A DNA stretch of 36,757 bases from contig JASEEW010000001.1 of assembly GCA_030019485.1 (NCBI GenBank), positions 1 through 36,757 of the forward strand. Direction: 5' to 3'. The notes beneath the pieces are model-generated. The model did no database searches. It was not told the DNA's origin and saw only the letters and a program-made list of their open reading frames with translations. A program made the position numbers and the translations under genes. Positions 15,371 through 24,147 of this stretch are shown piece after piece. This DNA comes from Thermoplasmatales archaeon (GTDB lineage: Archaea; Thermoplasmatota; JASEFT01; JAUWIS01). The first letter of the stretch is position 1, and the number at the start of each line of letters is the position of its first letter.

Positions 15371-15470
15371 CTCAGTAGTTAGGGGAGAGCAGTTAGAAGT
15401 TAGGGAACATCTGACTCCTAACTCCTGATCCCTAACTCCTTGCCTTAACCCTTGATCCCTAACTACTCCC
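15371..15470. repeat. TTAGGG/CCCTAA repeat cluster 1 (cupin-pycA gap)
   Basis: Seven-base units related to AGTTAGG run in one direction (AGTAGTTAGGGG, CAGTTAGAAGTTAGGG) and then as their complement (CTCCTAACTCCTGATCCCTA and so on). The cluster ends with TGATCCCTAACTACT at 15453-15467, a motif shared with clusters 2 and 3. The two halves can pair into a long imperfect hairpin. Confidence 0.75.
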
Positions 15471-15476
15471 ATTTTT

Positions 15477-16922
15477 TCACCCCTGACTTGCAGAAATATA
15501 TGCCTGAACGCCAGCCATAGCAGCTGCTATTTTCGGCGCTGAACTCTGAGCTTTTTGCGCCTTCACATATTCAACAACCTGGTCAAGAATCTTATATTTT
15601 GGTATGAAGCTTGTGTTGTATTCACCTTTTACCCACTGGGAATGATTCATTACAACGGTATGGAATGGTATGTTGTTGCGTACACCCCCAATCTGAAACT
15701 CCCATAATGCCCTTTTTGTCCTTGCTATAGCCCTAGATCTGTCCTCTGCCCAGATAATCAACTTAGCAATCATTGAATCATAGAATGGTGGGATGATGAA
15801 GCCCTGGTAAACACCTGAGTCTATTCTAACACCAGGACCAGATGGCTCTGCATACCTTATGATTTTGCCTGGCGCAGGCATAAAATTGTTTAATGGGTCC
15901 TCAGCATTGATCCTGCATTCTACGGCATGCCCTCTGGGTTTTATGTCCTCTTGCTCATACTCAAGCTCCAGTCCTGATGCAACCCTGAGCTGCTCCCTTG
16001 CCAGGTCAATGCCTGTGATTGCTTCTGTTATAGGATGCTCAACCTGAAGACGCGTGTTCATCTCCAGAAAATAATATTTTCCATCCTTGAACATGAACTC
16101 ACATGTGCCGGCATTGTAATATTTTGCTGTTTTTGCTACCAGAACAGCCTGCTTTCCCATTTCTTCCCTGAGTTCTGGTGTGAGGGCACAGGAGGGTGTT
16201 TCCTCAATCAGTTTCTGATGCCTACGTTGAACACTGCATTCCCTCTCACATACATGAATAAGATGCCCGTGCTTGTCACCTATAACCTGGAACTCTATAT
16301 GACGTGGGTCTTTAATGAATTTCTCTATAAAAACAGCATCATCCCCAAATGAGTTCTTTGCCAGACGTCTTATACTCTCTAAAGTTGTATTCATCTTCTC
16401 ATCAGAGTCAACCATCTGAATACCTATTCCCCCGCCTCCGGCGGAAGCTTTAAGCATGATGGGGTAACCAATCTCATTTGCTATCTCCTTTGCCCTCTCA
16501 TGGTCAGATATAGCCTCTGTCACACCCGGCACGACATGAACGCCTGCTTCTATCATGGATTTTTTTGAGTCAATTTTTGAGCCCATGAGCTCCATTGCCC
16601 CCACAGGAGGACCAATGAATTCTATCCCGTTTTCTTTACACAACTTAGCAAAGTCGGCGTTCTCAGCCATGAAACCATAACCAGGATGTATGCCTTCCGC
16701 ATTGCATTTTAATGCCACGTCTATGATTTTTTCTTTGTTGAGATAACTCTGGGATGCCGGTCCAGGACCTATGTTGTATTTCTCATCAGCATATTTCACA
16801 AACAATGCGTTTTTGTCAGCATCAGAATAAACAGCCACAGTTGCTATACCAAGCTCCTTGCATGCCCTTATTATTCTTACAGCAATTTCTCCCCTGTTTG
16901 CAATTAGCACCTTGTTAAGCAA
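15477..16922 (-). CDS. pycA: Pyruvate carboxylase subunit A (biotin carboxylase)
   Basis: A 481-residue ATP-grasp biotin carboxylase. It uses ATP and bicarbonate to carboxylate the biotin carried by PycB. KVLIANRGEIAVRIIRACKELG opens the N-terminal domain. GIHPGYGFMAENADFA, the ATP lid KASAGGGGIGIQMV (usually GGGGKGM; here Gly-Ile replaces Lys-Gly), FIEKFIKDPRHIEFQVIGD, RECSVQRRHQKLIEE and EMNTRLQVEHPITE are in family order. The C-terminal domain carries FYDSMIAKLI. The start is TTG directly after the pycB stop, with AGGTGA 5 bases before; this fits translational coupling. A homologous acetyl-CoA carboxylase subunit is the alternative, but the PycB partner favours pyruvate. Confidence 0.92.
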   Translation of the reverse strand: MLNKVLIANRGEIAVRIIRACKELGIATVAVYSDADKNALFVKYADEKYNIGPGPASQSYLNKEKIIDVALKCNAEGIHPGYGFMAENADFAKLCKENGIEFIGPPVGAMELMGSKIDSKKSMIEAGVHVVPGVTEAISDHERAKEIANEIGYPIMLKASAGGGGIGIQMVDSDEKMNTTLESIRRLAKNSFGDDAVFIEKFIKDPRHIEFQVIGDKHGHLIHVCERECSVQRRHQKLIEETPSCALTPELREEMGKQAVLVAKTAKYYNAGTCEFMFKDGKYYFLEMNTRLQVEHPITEAITGIDLAREQLRVASGLELEYEQEDIKPRGHAVECRINAEDPLNNFMPAPGKIIRYAEPSGPGVRIDSGVYQGFIIPPFYDSMIAKLIIWAEDRSRAIARTKRALWEFQIGGVRNNIPFHTVVMNHSQWVKGEYNTSFIPKYKILDQVVEYVKAQKAQSSAPKIAAAMAGVQAYISASQG

Positions 16923-18722
16923 CTACATCACCTGCATAAGCACATCACCTGGCTGGACAGAATCCCCTTCTTTAACAAATATCTCCTTTACTTCACCTTC
17001 CAGATCAGATGTTAACTCCTGCTCCATTTTCATGGCCTCAATAGTCAGGATAACATCCCCTTTCTTGACTTTGTCGCCTTTTTTCACCTTGAGTTTCATT
17101 ATTATTCCCTGCATAGATGATTTAACACCACCTTCAATTTCCTTTGGTTTCACTGCAGGTGCTGCACTGGGAACAGCAAAACCAGTTGGTGTAACCTTGA
17201 CCTCGTACGCCTCACCATCAACCTCGACACTGAATTCTATGGGTATGGATGCAGGCTTCCTTGCCTCAGGAGGCTCAGTTTCAATCCATATCTGTTTATG
17301 CTCAGGGAAGTATTTATTCACCATGGCCCTTGTTAAAGGATGATTGAACGGCAATGGTAATTGCTCAGAGGTAAACTCCGGGTTTGCCTCGCCTTTCAGA
17401 AACTTTAACCCTACCTGGGGGTAAATAGCATAGGTTATAACATCCTCTGGTTTTTTCACCAGTCCCATTTTCTCAAGCTCGTCCTTTCTTTTTTTATACA
17501 TTGGCTCAAGTAAATCAGATGGCCTGCATTCTATTATTTCATCCTTCCATTTTGGTCCTAGTATTGTTTTGTATATTTCCTTTGATATCTCACCAGGTGG
17601 CTTGCCGTACATTCCTTTCACATAGTCCTTTGTTTCCTTTGGGATTTTTTTGTATCTGCCGAAAAGAACATTCATCACTGCCTGAACACCAACAACCTGG
17701 GATGTGGGGGTAACAAGTGGAGGATAACCTAAATCCTTTCTGACCCTTGGCGTCTCTGCAAGAACCTCATTGTATTTATCTGCTGCACCCTGCTGCTCCA
17801 ACTGAAAAACCAGATTTGATAGCATCCCGCCTGGTATTTGATGAACAGTAACAGATGGGTCAACCTTCAACGCCGTTTGCCTGTGCAGATGCCTGTACTT
17901 GTCCCATATCTTCAAAAAATATTCCCTGCATTCCATAAGCAAATTCATGTCATAACTAGTGTCATACTCTGTTCCTTTTAATGCTGCTACAACAGATTCT
18001 GTTGCGGGCTGACCGGTGCCGCCGGAGATGGGTGAGATAGCAGTATCAAGTATGTCAACACCTGCCTCGCATGCCCTCATGTAAGCCATACCTGTCATTC
18101 CTGATGTGCAATGACTGTGTAAATCAATCGGTATTTTTATCCCTGCGTCCTTACATTCCTTTATTATGTCATAAGCCATTTTTGGTGAAATCATCCCTGC
18201 CATATCCTTAATACACAGTGAATCACAGCCCATTTTTTCCAGTTTTCTGAAATCATCAACATATCTTTCAACAGTGTGAACAGGAGAGATGGTGTAGCAC
18301 AATGAGCCCTGGGCATGACCGCCGACCTCTTTAACTGCCTCAATAGGAACCTTCATGTTCCTTAAATCATTCAATGCATCAAAAACCCTGAAATAATCAC
18401 ATCCGTCTTTTTTTGCGTAATAAATAAATTTTTTTACTATATCATCAGGGAAATTCCAGTATGCAACAATGTTCATTGCGCGCTCAAGCATCTGCAGAGG
18501 CGTGTTTGGAAGGGCAGATTTCATTTTTTTCAATCTTTCCCAGGGGTCCTCATTCAGGTATCTTATTGGAACATCAAATGTTGCACCACCCCAAACCTCA
18601 AAAGAAAAAAAACCTATTTTGTCTATGACAGGGCATATTGGAAGCATGTCCTCTGTCCTCATCCGCGTTGCAAGTATTGACTGATGCGCATCCCTAAATA
18701 TCTGCTCATGTAGTTGTACCAT
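16923..18722 (-). CDS. pycB: Pyruvate carboxylase subunit B (carboxyltransferase plus biotin carrier)
   Basis: A 599-residue protein. Residues about 1-290 are the HMGL-like TIM barrel of the carboxyltransferase. Metal and catalytic residues are visible in FRDAHQSILATRMRTEDMLP, CIKDMAGMISP (carbamylated Lys) and DLHSHCTSGMTGMAYM. A PYC_OADA domain follows (residues about 300-490). The C-terminal biotinyl domain has the EAMKMEQEL motif, where the central Lys receives biotin. It transfers CO2 from biotin to pyruvate to give oxaloacetate. The sodium-pump oxaloacetate decarboxylase alpha subunit is a close relative, but no membrane beta subunit is nearby and PycA is adjacent. AAGGTGA precedes the ATG. 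Confidence 0.93.
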   Translation of the reverse strand: MVQLHEQIFRDAHQSILATRMRTEDMLPICPVIDKIGFFSFEVWGGATFDVPIRYLNEDPWERLKKMKSALPNTPLQMLERAMNIVAYWNFPDDIVKKFIYYAKKDGCDYFRVFDALNDLRNMKVPIEAVKEVGGHAQGSLCYTISPVHTVERYVDDFRKLEKMGCDSLCIKDMAGMISPKMAYDIIKECKDAGIKIPIDLHSHCTSGMTGMAYMRACEAGVDILDTAISPISGGTGQPATESVVAALKGTEYDTSYDMNLLMECREYFLKIWDKYRHLHRQTALKVDPSVTVHQIPGGMLSNLVFQLEQQGAADKYNEVLAETPRVRKDLGYPPLVTPTSQVVGVQAVMNVLFGRYKKIPKETKDYVKGMYGKPPGEISKEIYKTILGPKWKDEIIECRPSDLLEPMYKKRKDELEKMGLVKKPEDVITYAIYPQVGLKFLKGEANPEFTSEQLPLPFNHPLTRAMVNKYFPEHKQIWIETEPPEARKPASIPIEFSVEVDGEAYEVKVTPTGFAVPSAAPAVKPKEIEGGVKSSMQGIIMKLKVKKGDKVKKGDVILTIEAMKMEQELTSDLEGEVKEIFVKEGDSVQPGDVLMQVM

Positions 18723-18771
18723 TTTTTTTCACCTTTAAGGATGGGTATTACGTTGGATGTTTAAAAATGTT

Positions 18772-19257
18772 TCATTCTTTCTTTTTTAGTTTTAATCTTG
18801 TATATGGAAGCAGACCGCCTGCATCCCTGATAGCAAGAACTTCTTTTGGAAGTGCTGGAAAAGAAAAATTTTGTTCTCCGACCATGATACTTCCTTTTTC
18901 AATGTTTAGTTGAACTTCATCACCTTCTGAATAAGTTTTCACTGCCTCCGGGCATTCTATAAGAACAAGACCCTGATTAATTGCGGCTCTGTAAAATATC
19001 CGCGCAAAACTTTCAGCTACTATCGCTTGAACACCAACGGATTTAAAACCCAGAACTGGCTGCTCTCGCGAGCTGCCGCATCCAAAATTTTTCCCAGCAA
19101 AAATAACATCACCAGTTTTTACATTATCCGCAAATGATGGATCCAAATCCTCAAGGAGATGTGGTTTAATTTCCTCAGGCGTGGCGCATGTATATGTGTA
19201 TTTTCCTGGGAAAAGCTGGTCAGTGTTTATGTTGTCGCCATACTTCCATATTCTCAT
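18772..19257 (-). CDS. leuD: 3-isopropylmalate dehydratase/homoaconitase-type small subunit
   Basis: A 161-residue swivel domain of the aconitase superfamily. It begins IWKYGDNINTDQLFPGKY and has the conserved GKNFGCGSSREQPVLGFKSVGV loop. It pairs with the large subunit encoded just upstream, overlapping it by 4 bases (ATGA). Isomerisation of isopropylmalate, or of a homologue such as homocitrate or citramalate-derived acids, is expected. The substrate loop reads KYTYTCATPEE, not the YLRT form reported for archaeal homoaconitase, which leans towards isopropylmalate or methylmalate, but this is weak. GGTGAG lies ahead of the ATG. The gene symbol follows the family name and is not proof of substrate. 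Confidence 0.83.
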   Translation of the reverse strand: MRIWKYGDNINTDQLFPGKYTYTCATPEEIKPHLLEDLDPSFADNVKTGDVIFAGKNFGCGSSREQPVLGFKSVGVQAIVAESFARIFYRAAINQGLVLIECPEAVKTYSEGDEVQLNIEKGSIMVGEQNFSFPALPKEVLAIRDAGGLLPYTRLKLKKKE

Positions 19258-20513
19258 TTTCTCACCGTCCTTGGGTCAGTAATTTCACCATGAATGGCTG
19301 ATGCTGCAACAGTTGCGGGTGATGCAAGATAGATTTCTGCTTCTTTGCATCCCATTCTCCCCTTAAAATTTCTGTTTGCTGTGCTGAGGCATCTTTCCCC
19401 TGGTGCTAATACCCCTTGATGCGCACCCAAACATGGCCCGCAACCAGAGGGGAGTATTATTGCTCCGGCATTGCTCAAAATCTCAATATTCCCATTTCTC
19501 AAACAGTTTTCAAAAACGGTTTTTGATGCAGGAAGTATGAGCAGTCTAACATGGGGTGAAACTTTTTTTCCCTTTAAAATCCCAGCCGCAATTTCAAGGT
19601 CTTTTTCTCTTCCATTTGTGCAGGTTCCAATGAGACATTGGTTTATTTCAATCCCAGCAACTTCGGAGACAGATTTTACATTGTCCACATTGTGCGGGCA
19701 GGCAATCACTGGTTGAATTTTTGAAACATCGTATGTGAGTTCACTATGATACACAGCATCAGGGTCAGCCCATACAGGCTCATAATCCTTTACACCTGTT
19801 TTTTTCAGGTACTCAACAGTTATATCATCAACCGGGAAAACAGCGTTTTTTGCACCTGCTTCCACGCCCATGTTGGCAATGGTGAACCTGTCGCCAACAG
19901 AAAACTGTTCCATGTCGCCATGGAATTCAACAGAGCAGTAGTTCGCGCCTGAAGAACCAATATCACCTATAATATGAAGTATAACGTCTTTTGCTGAAAC
20001 CCGGTTGTTTAGTTTTCCTTTCAAATTTATCTTGATGCTTAAAGGCACCTTGAGCCATGTCTCACCTGTTAGCAGAAGGGAAGCAGCCTCAGTCCTGTCT
20101 ATCCCTGTTGAAAAAGAGTTAACAGCGCCATATGAGCAGGTGTGCGAATCACTCCCAAGTATTAAACTTCCAGGAACAGCGAAACCTTTTTCCAGAACAA
20201 TCTGATGACATACGCCTGTGCCTGCATCAAAAAAATTTTTGAGTTTGTGTTTTTTCACGAACTCCCTGATTTTTTTATGGTTAGATGCTGTTTTCTCGTC
20301 TGCCGCAGGTATTACATGGTCCAACACGATAACAGGTAGATTTTTGTCAACAATTCCATATTTTTCTATTTCATCTGAGATTTTTCCTATAATGGCTGCT
20401 GCATTATCATGCATTAAAAGATGCTCTGGTTTAACAGTGACAATCTGCCCTGGGACAGCATCCTTCAAGCCTGCCTTTTTAGCAAGAATTTTTTCAGCAA
20501 ACGTTTTCCCCAT
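19254..20513 (-). CDS. leuC: 3-isopropylmalate dehydratase/homoaconitase-type large subunit
   Basis: A 419-residue [4Fe-4S] hydro-lyase large subunit. It starts MGKTFAEKILAKKAG, the classic LeuC opening. VLDHVIPAADEKTA, GVCHQIVLEKG, LGSDSHTCSYGAVN, CLIGTCTNGREKDLEIAA (first cluster Cys) and PSGCGPCLGAHQG (the other two) are in place, as is NRNFKGRMG. The frame is open back to 20588, but the ATG at 20513 follows GGTGAG closely and restores the normal start. It follows the fused paralogue by 5 bases and overlaps the small-subunit gene by 4 bases. Substrate could be isopropylmalate, citramalate products or homocitrate; no cognate synthase gene is in view. Confidence 0.87.
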   Translation of the reverse strand: MGKTFAEKILAKKAGLKDAVPGQIVTVKPEHLLMHDNAAAIIGKISDEIEKYGIVDKNLPVIVLDHVIPAADEKTASNHKKIREFVKKHKLKNFFDAGTGVCHQIVLEKGFAVPGSLILGSDSHTCSYGAVNSFSTGIDRTEAASLLLTGETWLKVPLSIKINLKGKLNNRVSAKDVILHIIGDIGSSGANYCSVEFHGDMEQFSVGDRFTIANMGVEAGAKNAVFPVDDITVEYLKKTGVKDYEPVWADPDAVYHSELTYDVSKIQPVIACPHNVDNVKSVSEVAGIEINQCLIGTCTNGREKDLEIAAGILKGKKVSPHVRLLILPASKTVFENCLRNGNIEILSNAGAIILPSGCGPCLGAHQGVLAPGERCLSTANRNFKGRMGCKEAEIYLASPATVAASAIHGEITDPRTVRK

Positions 20514-20518
20514 AATAC

Positions 20519-22267
20519 TCACCTTTTTAGAAGACCCCCTCTTTGATAAATTTTCATCTGAATCTCTGAAAAAGGACTGCCTTTGCATCTTTCATTTTTT
20601 GAGCAGTTTTCCACATTTCCTGTGGAGAAATCCACTTTGACCTCATCCCCATTTTTTATAAGAGACACTGCATTATCCAGTGTTATTATTGGCATGCCAG
20701 AGTTGATGGCATTTCTTTCATAGATTGAGCCGAATGATTCAGCAATTATAACAGAAACACCAAGGCTTTTGAAGCAGTCCACTGCCTGCTGCCTGGAGCT
20801 GCCGCATCCAAAGTTTTTTCCAGCAACAACAATGTCGCCTTTTTTCACTTTTTCTGCAAACATCTCCCACCCCTCTAGGTTCTCAAATGCATGCTTCCCC
20901 ATCTGCTCTATATCAGTTATTGAAAGGTATTTGTTATGGAATATCATGTCTGTATCAATGTTGTCCTTCTTGATTACCCACGCCCTTCCTTGAGCAGCAG
21001 TTGGTTTTTTCTGTATTTCTTTCTCTTTCTGGATAGATAGAGTCTCTGGTAAAACGGTTTTAAAAAGAACAGGCGTTGATGGAATATCATCCCTGGTTGT
21101 GATAACACCTGCAACAGCTGACGATGCTACTGTCTCAGGTGAAGCAAGATACATGCTGCCTTTACCCTGCTTCCCAGCAAAATTTCTGTTCCCGGTACTC
21201 ACTGTGATTTCACCTGGACCGTTTTGTCCAATCTGCCCTGCGGCGCATCCTGCACATCCCGGGTTGCCAATCAGCGCCCCTGCCTTTGTGAATATATCAA
21301 TGATTCCTTCATCAAGGCATTTTTTCCATACATCATGGGTGGATGGAACAATTTTCAGCACAACACCAGGAGCAACCTTTTTATTTTTCAGAATTTTTGC
21401 TGCAGCAGCCATATCCTCAAATCTACCGTTTGTGCAGCTGCCTATAAAGCAGGAGTCAATCTTTGTTCCTTTTACCTCTGATACAGGGACAACATCCTCA
21501 GGATGACCGGGGCGTGATATCATAGGCTCAAGTTCATTTATGTCAATTTTCACAATTTTTTTGTATTCTGCATCAGGGTCAGCAAGGACAGGTTCGGTTG
21601 GGAAAAAAATTATAATTGCTCCCATTTCTGTTGCCATGGAAGAAATCGTTATCCTGCCTGAAAGCCCCAAACTGTCTAAACCATAAATTTCTGCTGCGCA
21701 TCCTAAAAGACCGCTTGCGCCAAACTCTTTGAGGATTGCAAGGACGAGGTCTTTGGGTGTTGCGTTTTTACCAGGTAATCCTTTTAAAACTATTTTAACC
21801 GTGGGTGGAACCTTAAACCAGATTTTTCCAAATGCAAACGCGTGCGCAACATCAACATCACCCATCCCCTGACCAAAAGCCCCTATTGCTCCGACTATGT
21901 TTGCGTGCGAGTCCGTGGAGATTAGTGTTCCCCCAGGAGATATTAGTCCTTTGTCTATGGATAGGTGTGTGCCAATGCCTTGAGTGATATCATACACCAT
22001 GATACCATTCTCTCTTGCAAACATTCGGCATAACTGTTGGTTTGCAGCATACTTCTGATCAGAGCCTGTTGGATTGCAGTCAAAAGTAAAAAAAGTCTTA
22101 CCTGGGTCATCAATGCCAAGAGCGTTTTCCCTGAGGTTTTTCACAACATTTGCTCCTCCGAAATCCCTAGCAAGGCGCGCATCAATACCCAAATCAACAA
22201 TATCCCCTAGGCTTACTGGGTGTCCGCAGTGCTTCTCAATAATTTTTTCAATAATTGTTTTTCCCAT
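20519..22267 (-). CDS. Fused large plus small aconitase-superfamily hydro-lyase, substrate unknown
   Basis: A 582-residue single chain. Residues 1 to about 415 match the LeuC-type large subunit (MGKTIIEKIIEKHCG, LISTDSHANIVGAIGAFGQG, SCFIGSCTNGRFEDM, then GNPGCAGCAAG with the remaining cluster cysteines, and NRNFAGKQG). Residues about 440-582 match the small subunit (DNIDTDMIFHNKYLSITD, GKNFGCGSSRQQAVDCFK). The usual DHxxP of LeuC is replaced by FDCNPTGSDQKYAANQ, which suggests a different substrate or handling. GGAGGAG precedes the ATG. It lies downstream of the HD gene and TTAG cluster 2, and directly ahead of the separate LeuC/LeuD pair. Family membership is sure; the reaction is not. Confidence 0.8.
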   Translation of the reverse strand: MGKTIIEKIIEKHCGHPVSLGDIVDLGIDARLARDFGGANVVKNLRENALGIDDPGKTFFTFDCNPTGSDQKYAANQQLCRMFARENGIMVYDITQGIGTHLSIDKGLISPGGTLISTDSHANIVGAIGAFGQGMGDVDVAHAFAFGKIWFKVPPTVKIVLKGLPGKNATPKDLVLAILKEFGASGLLGCAAEIYGLDSLGLSGRITISSMATEMGAIIIFFPTEPVLADPDAEYKKIVKIDINELEPMISRPGHPEDVVPVSEVKGTKIDSCFIGSCTNGRFEDMAAAAKILKNKKVAPGVVLKIVPSTHDVWKKCLDEGIIDIFTKAGALIGNPGCAGCAAGQIGQNGPGEITVSTGNRNFAGKQGKGSMYLASPETVASSAVAGVITTRDDIPSTPVLFKTVLPETLSIQKEKEIQKKPTAAQGRAWVIKKDNIDTDMIFHNKYLSITDIEQMGKHAFENLEGWEMFAEKVKKGDIVVAGKNFGCGSSRQQAVDCFKSLGVSVIIAESFGSIYERNAINSGMPIITLDNAVSLIKNGDEVKVDFSTGNVENCSKNERCKGSPFSEIQMKIYQRGGLLKR

Positions 22268-22279
22268 TTACTCCTCCAC

Positions 22280-22351
22280 CCTAGTAGCTAGGGGTTAGGG
22301 GGATTGTTTTCCTTTTTTCCCCTAATCCCTAATCCCTGATCCCTAACTACT
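22280..22351. repeat. TTAGGG/CCCTAA repeat cluster 2 (HD-hydro-lyase gap)
   Basis: CTAGTAGCTAGGGGTTAGGG is followed by a T-rich linker and then CCCCTAATCCCTAATCCCTG, ending in the shared TGATCCCTAACTACT at 22337-22351. It makes a hairpin with a short loop and fills the gap between the HD gene and the fused hydro-lyase gene. Confidence 0.75.
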
Positions 22352-22357
22352 TTCATC

Positions 22358-22939
22358 CTACTCCTCCAGAATTAGTTCTCCTTTCTGAAGCATTACAAGT
22401 GGGTTAAATGTGCTGAAATCAGCCTGGTGTATGAGTACGGTTTCTACAGTTTGGGGTCTGCCTTCACCTTCCTTGGCATGGCATGCAACAATATTCACAA
22501 TCTCATCTGGAAGACCAGACTCTGCTACCAGGATTGCGCCTGAGATAGGATGGCGCGCGCACCTCCCGCTCCTGCTTTTCCTGTACCCTCCTTTATTATC
22601 AGGCGTTATCTCAAGGAGTTTGCCGACATCATGAAGGAGACCGCCAGCAATCAGTCTGTCAAAATTTATTTTATACGGCGGTTCAGCGTAGTTTTTCGTT
22701 TGGGCTTTGCCTAGACCAAGCGCACCCTCGGTAACCGCGATGGTATGCTCTATGAGGTTGATGTCTCTGGAATCTGTGAGGAGTGTAAAAGGAATATTTT
22801 TTAGCTCCTCCACTGTTTTCCATCCTCCGCGTTCGCATGCCTTAACCCATACATTCACAACCTTTTTTCTTAGTTCGCTATCTGAAATCTTGGAAAGCAA
22901 TTCTTCAAACAGTTCTTCAATATCCTTTTCCTTTATCAT
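22358..22939 (-). CDS. HD-domain metal-dependent phosphohydrolase
   Basis: A 193-residue HD-superfamily protein. The metal-binding residues are visible: an upstream His (LIEHTIAV), the HD pair in GGLLHDVGKLLEI near residue 105, RHPISGAILVAE, and IVACHAKEGEGRP, then IHQAD with the last Asp. Such enzymes hydrolyse phosphate esters, often nucleotides or cyclic nucleotides. Its substrate cannot be stated. It lies inside the TCA cluster, starting about 10 bases after the dehydrogenase stop, so it is probably cotranscribed. The frame could begin at GTG codons at 22948 or 22945, but GGTGA sits before the ATG at 22939. A regulatory role on the pathway is only a guess. Confidence 0.8.
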   Translation of the reverse strand: MIKEKDIEELFEELLSKISDSELRKKVVNVWVKACERGGWKTVEELKNIPFTLLTDSRDINLIEHTIAVTEGALGLGKAQTKNYAEPPYKINFDRLIAGGLLHDVGKLLEITPDNKGGYRKSRSGRCARHPISGAILVAESGLPDEIVNIVACHAKEGEGRPQTVETVLIHQADFSTFNPLVMLQKGELILEE

Positions 22940-22949
22940 ATTCACCACT

Positions 22950-24143
22950 TCATTCCATTTTTGAGATTACCGCATCTGTCATTTCCTTAGTGCTTGCTGC
23001 ACCCTGGTCAAAAACCTTTTCACTTCCAGGGAGCCTCAGCATATCATATGTCCTAACTTTCCCTTCCTCTATAACATCTGCAACTGCTTTTTTTATCCTC
23101 TCTGCTTTTTCTATCTCCCCAAGATGCTCAAGCATCATACAGGCAGATAAAATCATGGCCATTGGGTTAACAATTGATGGTTTTAAATTCGCATATTTTG
23201 GTGCTGAGCCATGTGTTGGCTCAAAGATTGCACAATCTTTTCCAATATTGGCGCTACAAGCAAAGCCGAGACCTCCAACAAGACCTGCGAAACCATCAGA
23301 GACAATATCACCAAACATGTTTCCTGCGACAATAACGCCGTAGTCCTCAGGGTTCTTTGTAAGCCACATCATCTGCGCATCTATGTTTGTGAACCAGAGT
23401 TTAATATCAGGAAAATCAGTGGATATTTTTTTTGCTTCCTCCATCATCATGCCTGAGGTTTCCCTTATCACATTTGGCTTCTCACATATTGTCACGCTTT
23501 TGTATTTGAATTTTTTTGCATAGAGAAACGCCTCCCTGATTATTCTACTGCATGCAGGTCTTGTGAAGATTCTTGTAGAAATCGCCAAGTCCTTTCCAGG
23601 CACATCTTTGAATTTTTTCATTTTTGGATGCGTTTCCAAAGCTGAACGCACATTTTCAGGAGGGTTCGTCCACTCAACACCAGAGTAAAGTCCTTCAGTG
23701 TTCTGCCTGAACACAACAACATCAACAGATGGTTCTTCAAAACTGTTTCCTTTTCTTCTGATAAAGTTCAAAGGGTTTCCTTTGAATGACCTGCATGGTC
23801 TGATGCATATATCAAGGTCAAAATGCTGCCTGAGACCAACTATTGGACTGTAATACACATAACCTTTTCCCTGAAGACCCGGCGATAACTCCTTGGCAGC
23901 CTGGTCCTTTGGCTTTGATGTAATTGCACCAAAAAGACCAATTCTGTGCTTTTCAAGAAGCTCAATTGTGCGCTGGGGTAACGCATTCCCTTCTTTAACC
24001 CAGCATCCCCATCCAATATCTGCGTTTATGTAATTTGCCTCAAAACCAGCAGCATCAAGAACCCTGAGTGCTTCTGAAAAAACGATTTTTCCAATCCCGT
24101 CACCAGGCATGGTTACAATGTTTTTTTTTCCCATGTTAATCAT
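22950..24143 (-). CDS. Isocitrate/isopropylmalate dehydrogenase family protein, second paralogue
   Basis: A 397-residue beta-decarboxylating dehydrogenase. It shows VTMPGDGIGKIV, DVVVFRQNTEGLYSGVEW, CEKPNVIRETSGM (catalytic Lys near residue 218), TNIDAQMMWLTKNPEDYGVIVAGNMFGDIVSD (metal Asp residues) and FEPTHGSAPKYA (nucleotide-binding loop). It oxidises a 2-hydroxyacid with a neighbouring carboxylate to a 2-oxoacid. It is clearly different from the adjacent 24148 protein, so the two likely have different substrates or cofactors. NAD-dependent isocitrate, isopropylmalate or homoisocitrate dehydrogenase are all possible. The ATG at 24143 is 4 bases after the stop of the upstream gene; the in-frame ATG at 24134 is an alternative. 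Confidence 0.83.
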   Translation of the reverse strand: MINMGKKNIVTMPGDGIGKIVFSEALRVLDAAGFEANYINADIGWGCWVKEGNALPQRTIELLEKHRIGLFGAITSKPKDQAAKELSPGLQGKGYVYYSPIVGLRQHFDLDICIRPCRSFKGNPLNFIRRKGNSFEEPSVDVVVFRQNTEGLYSGVEWTNPPENVRSALETHPKMKKFKDVPGKDLAISTRIFTRPACSRIIREAFLYAKKFKYKSVTICEKPNVIRETSGMMMEEAKKISTDFPDIKLWFTNIDAQMMWLTKNPEDYGVIVAGNMFGDIVSDGFAGLVGGLGFACSANIGKDCAIFEPTHGSAPKYANLKPSIVNPMAMILSACMMLEHLGEIEKAERIKKAVADVIEEGKVRTYDMLRLPGSEKVFDQGAASTKEMTDAVISKME

Positions 24144-24147
24144 TCTT

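Noticed and set aside
15371..15470. Telomere-like TTAGGG repeats
   Set aside because: The units are imperfect, run in both directions, and lie inside an operon; there is no sign of a chromosome end.
20514..20588. 25-residue N-terminal extension of the LeuC-type protein
   Set aside because: It overlaps the end of the upstream gene; GGTGAG and the family start MGKTFAEKI support 20513.
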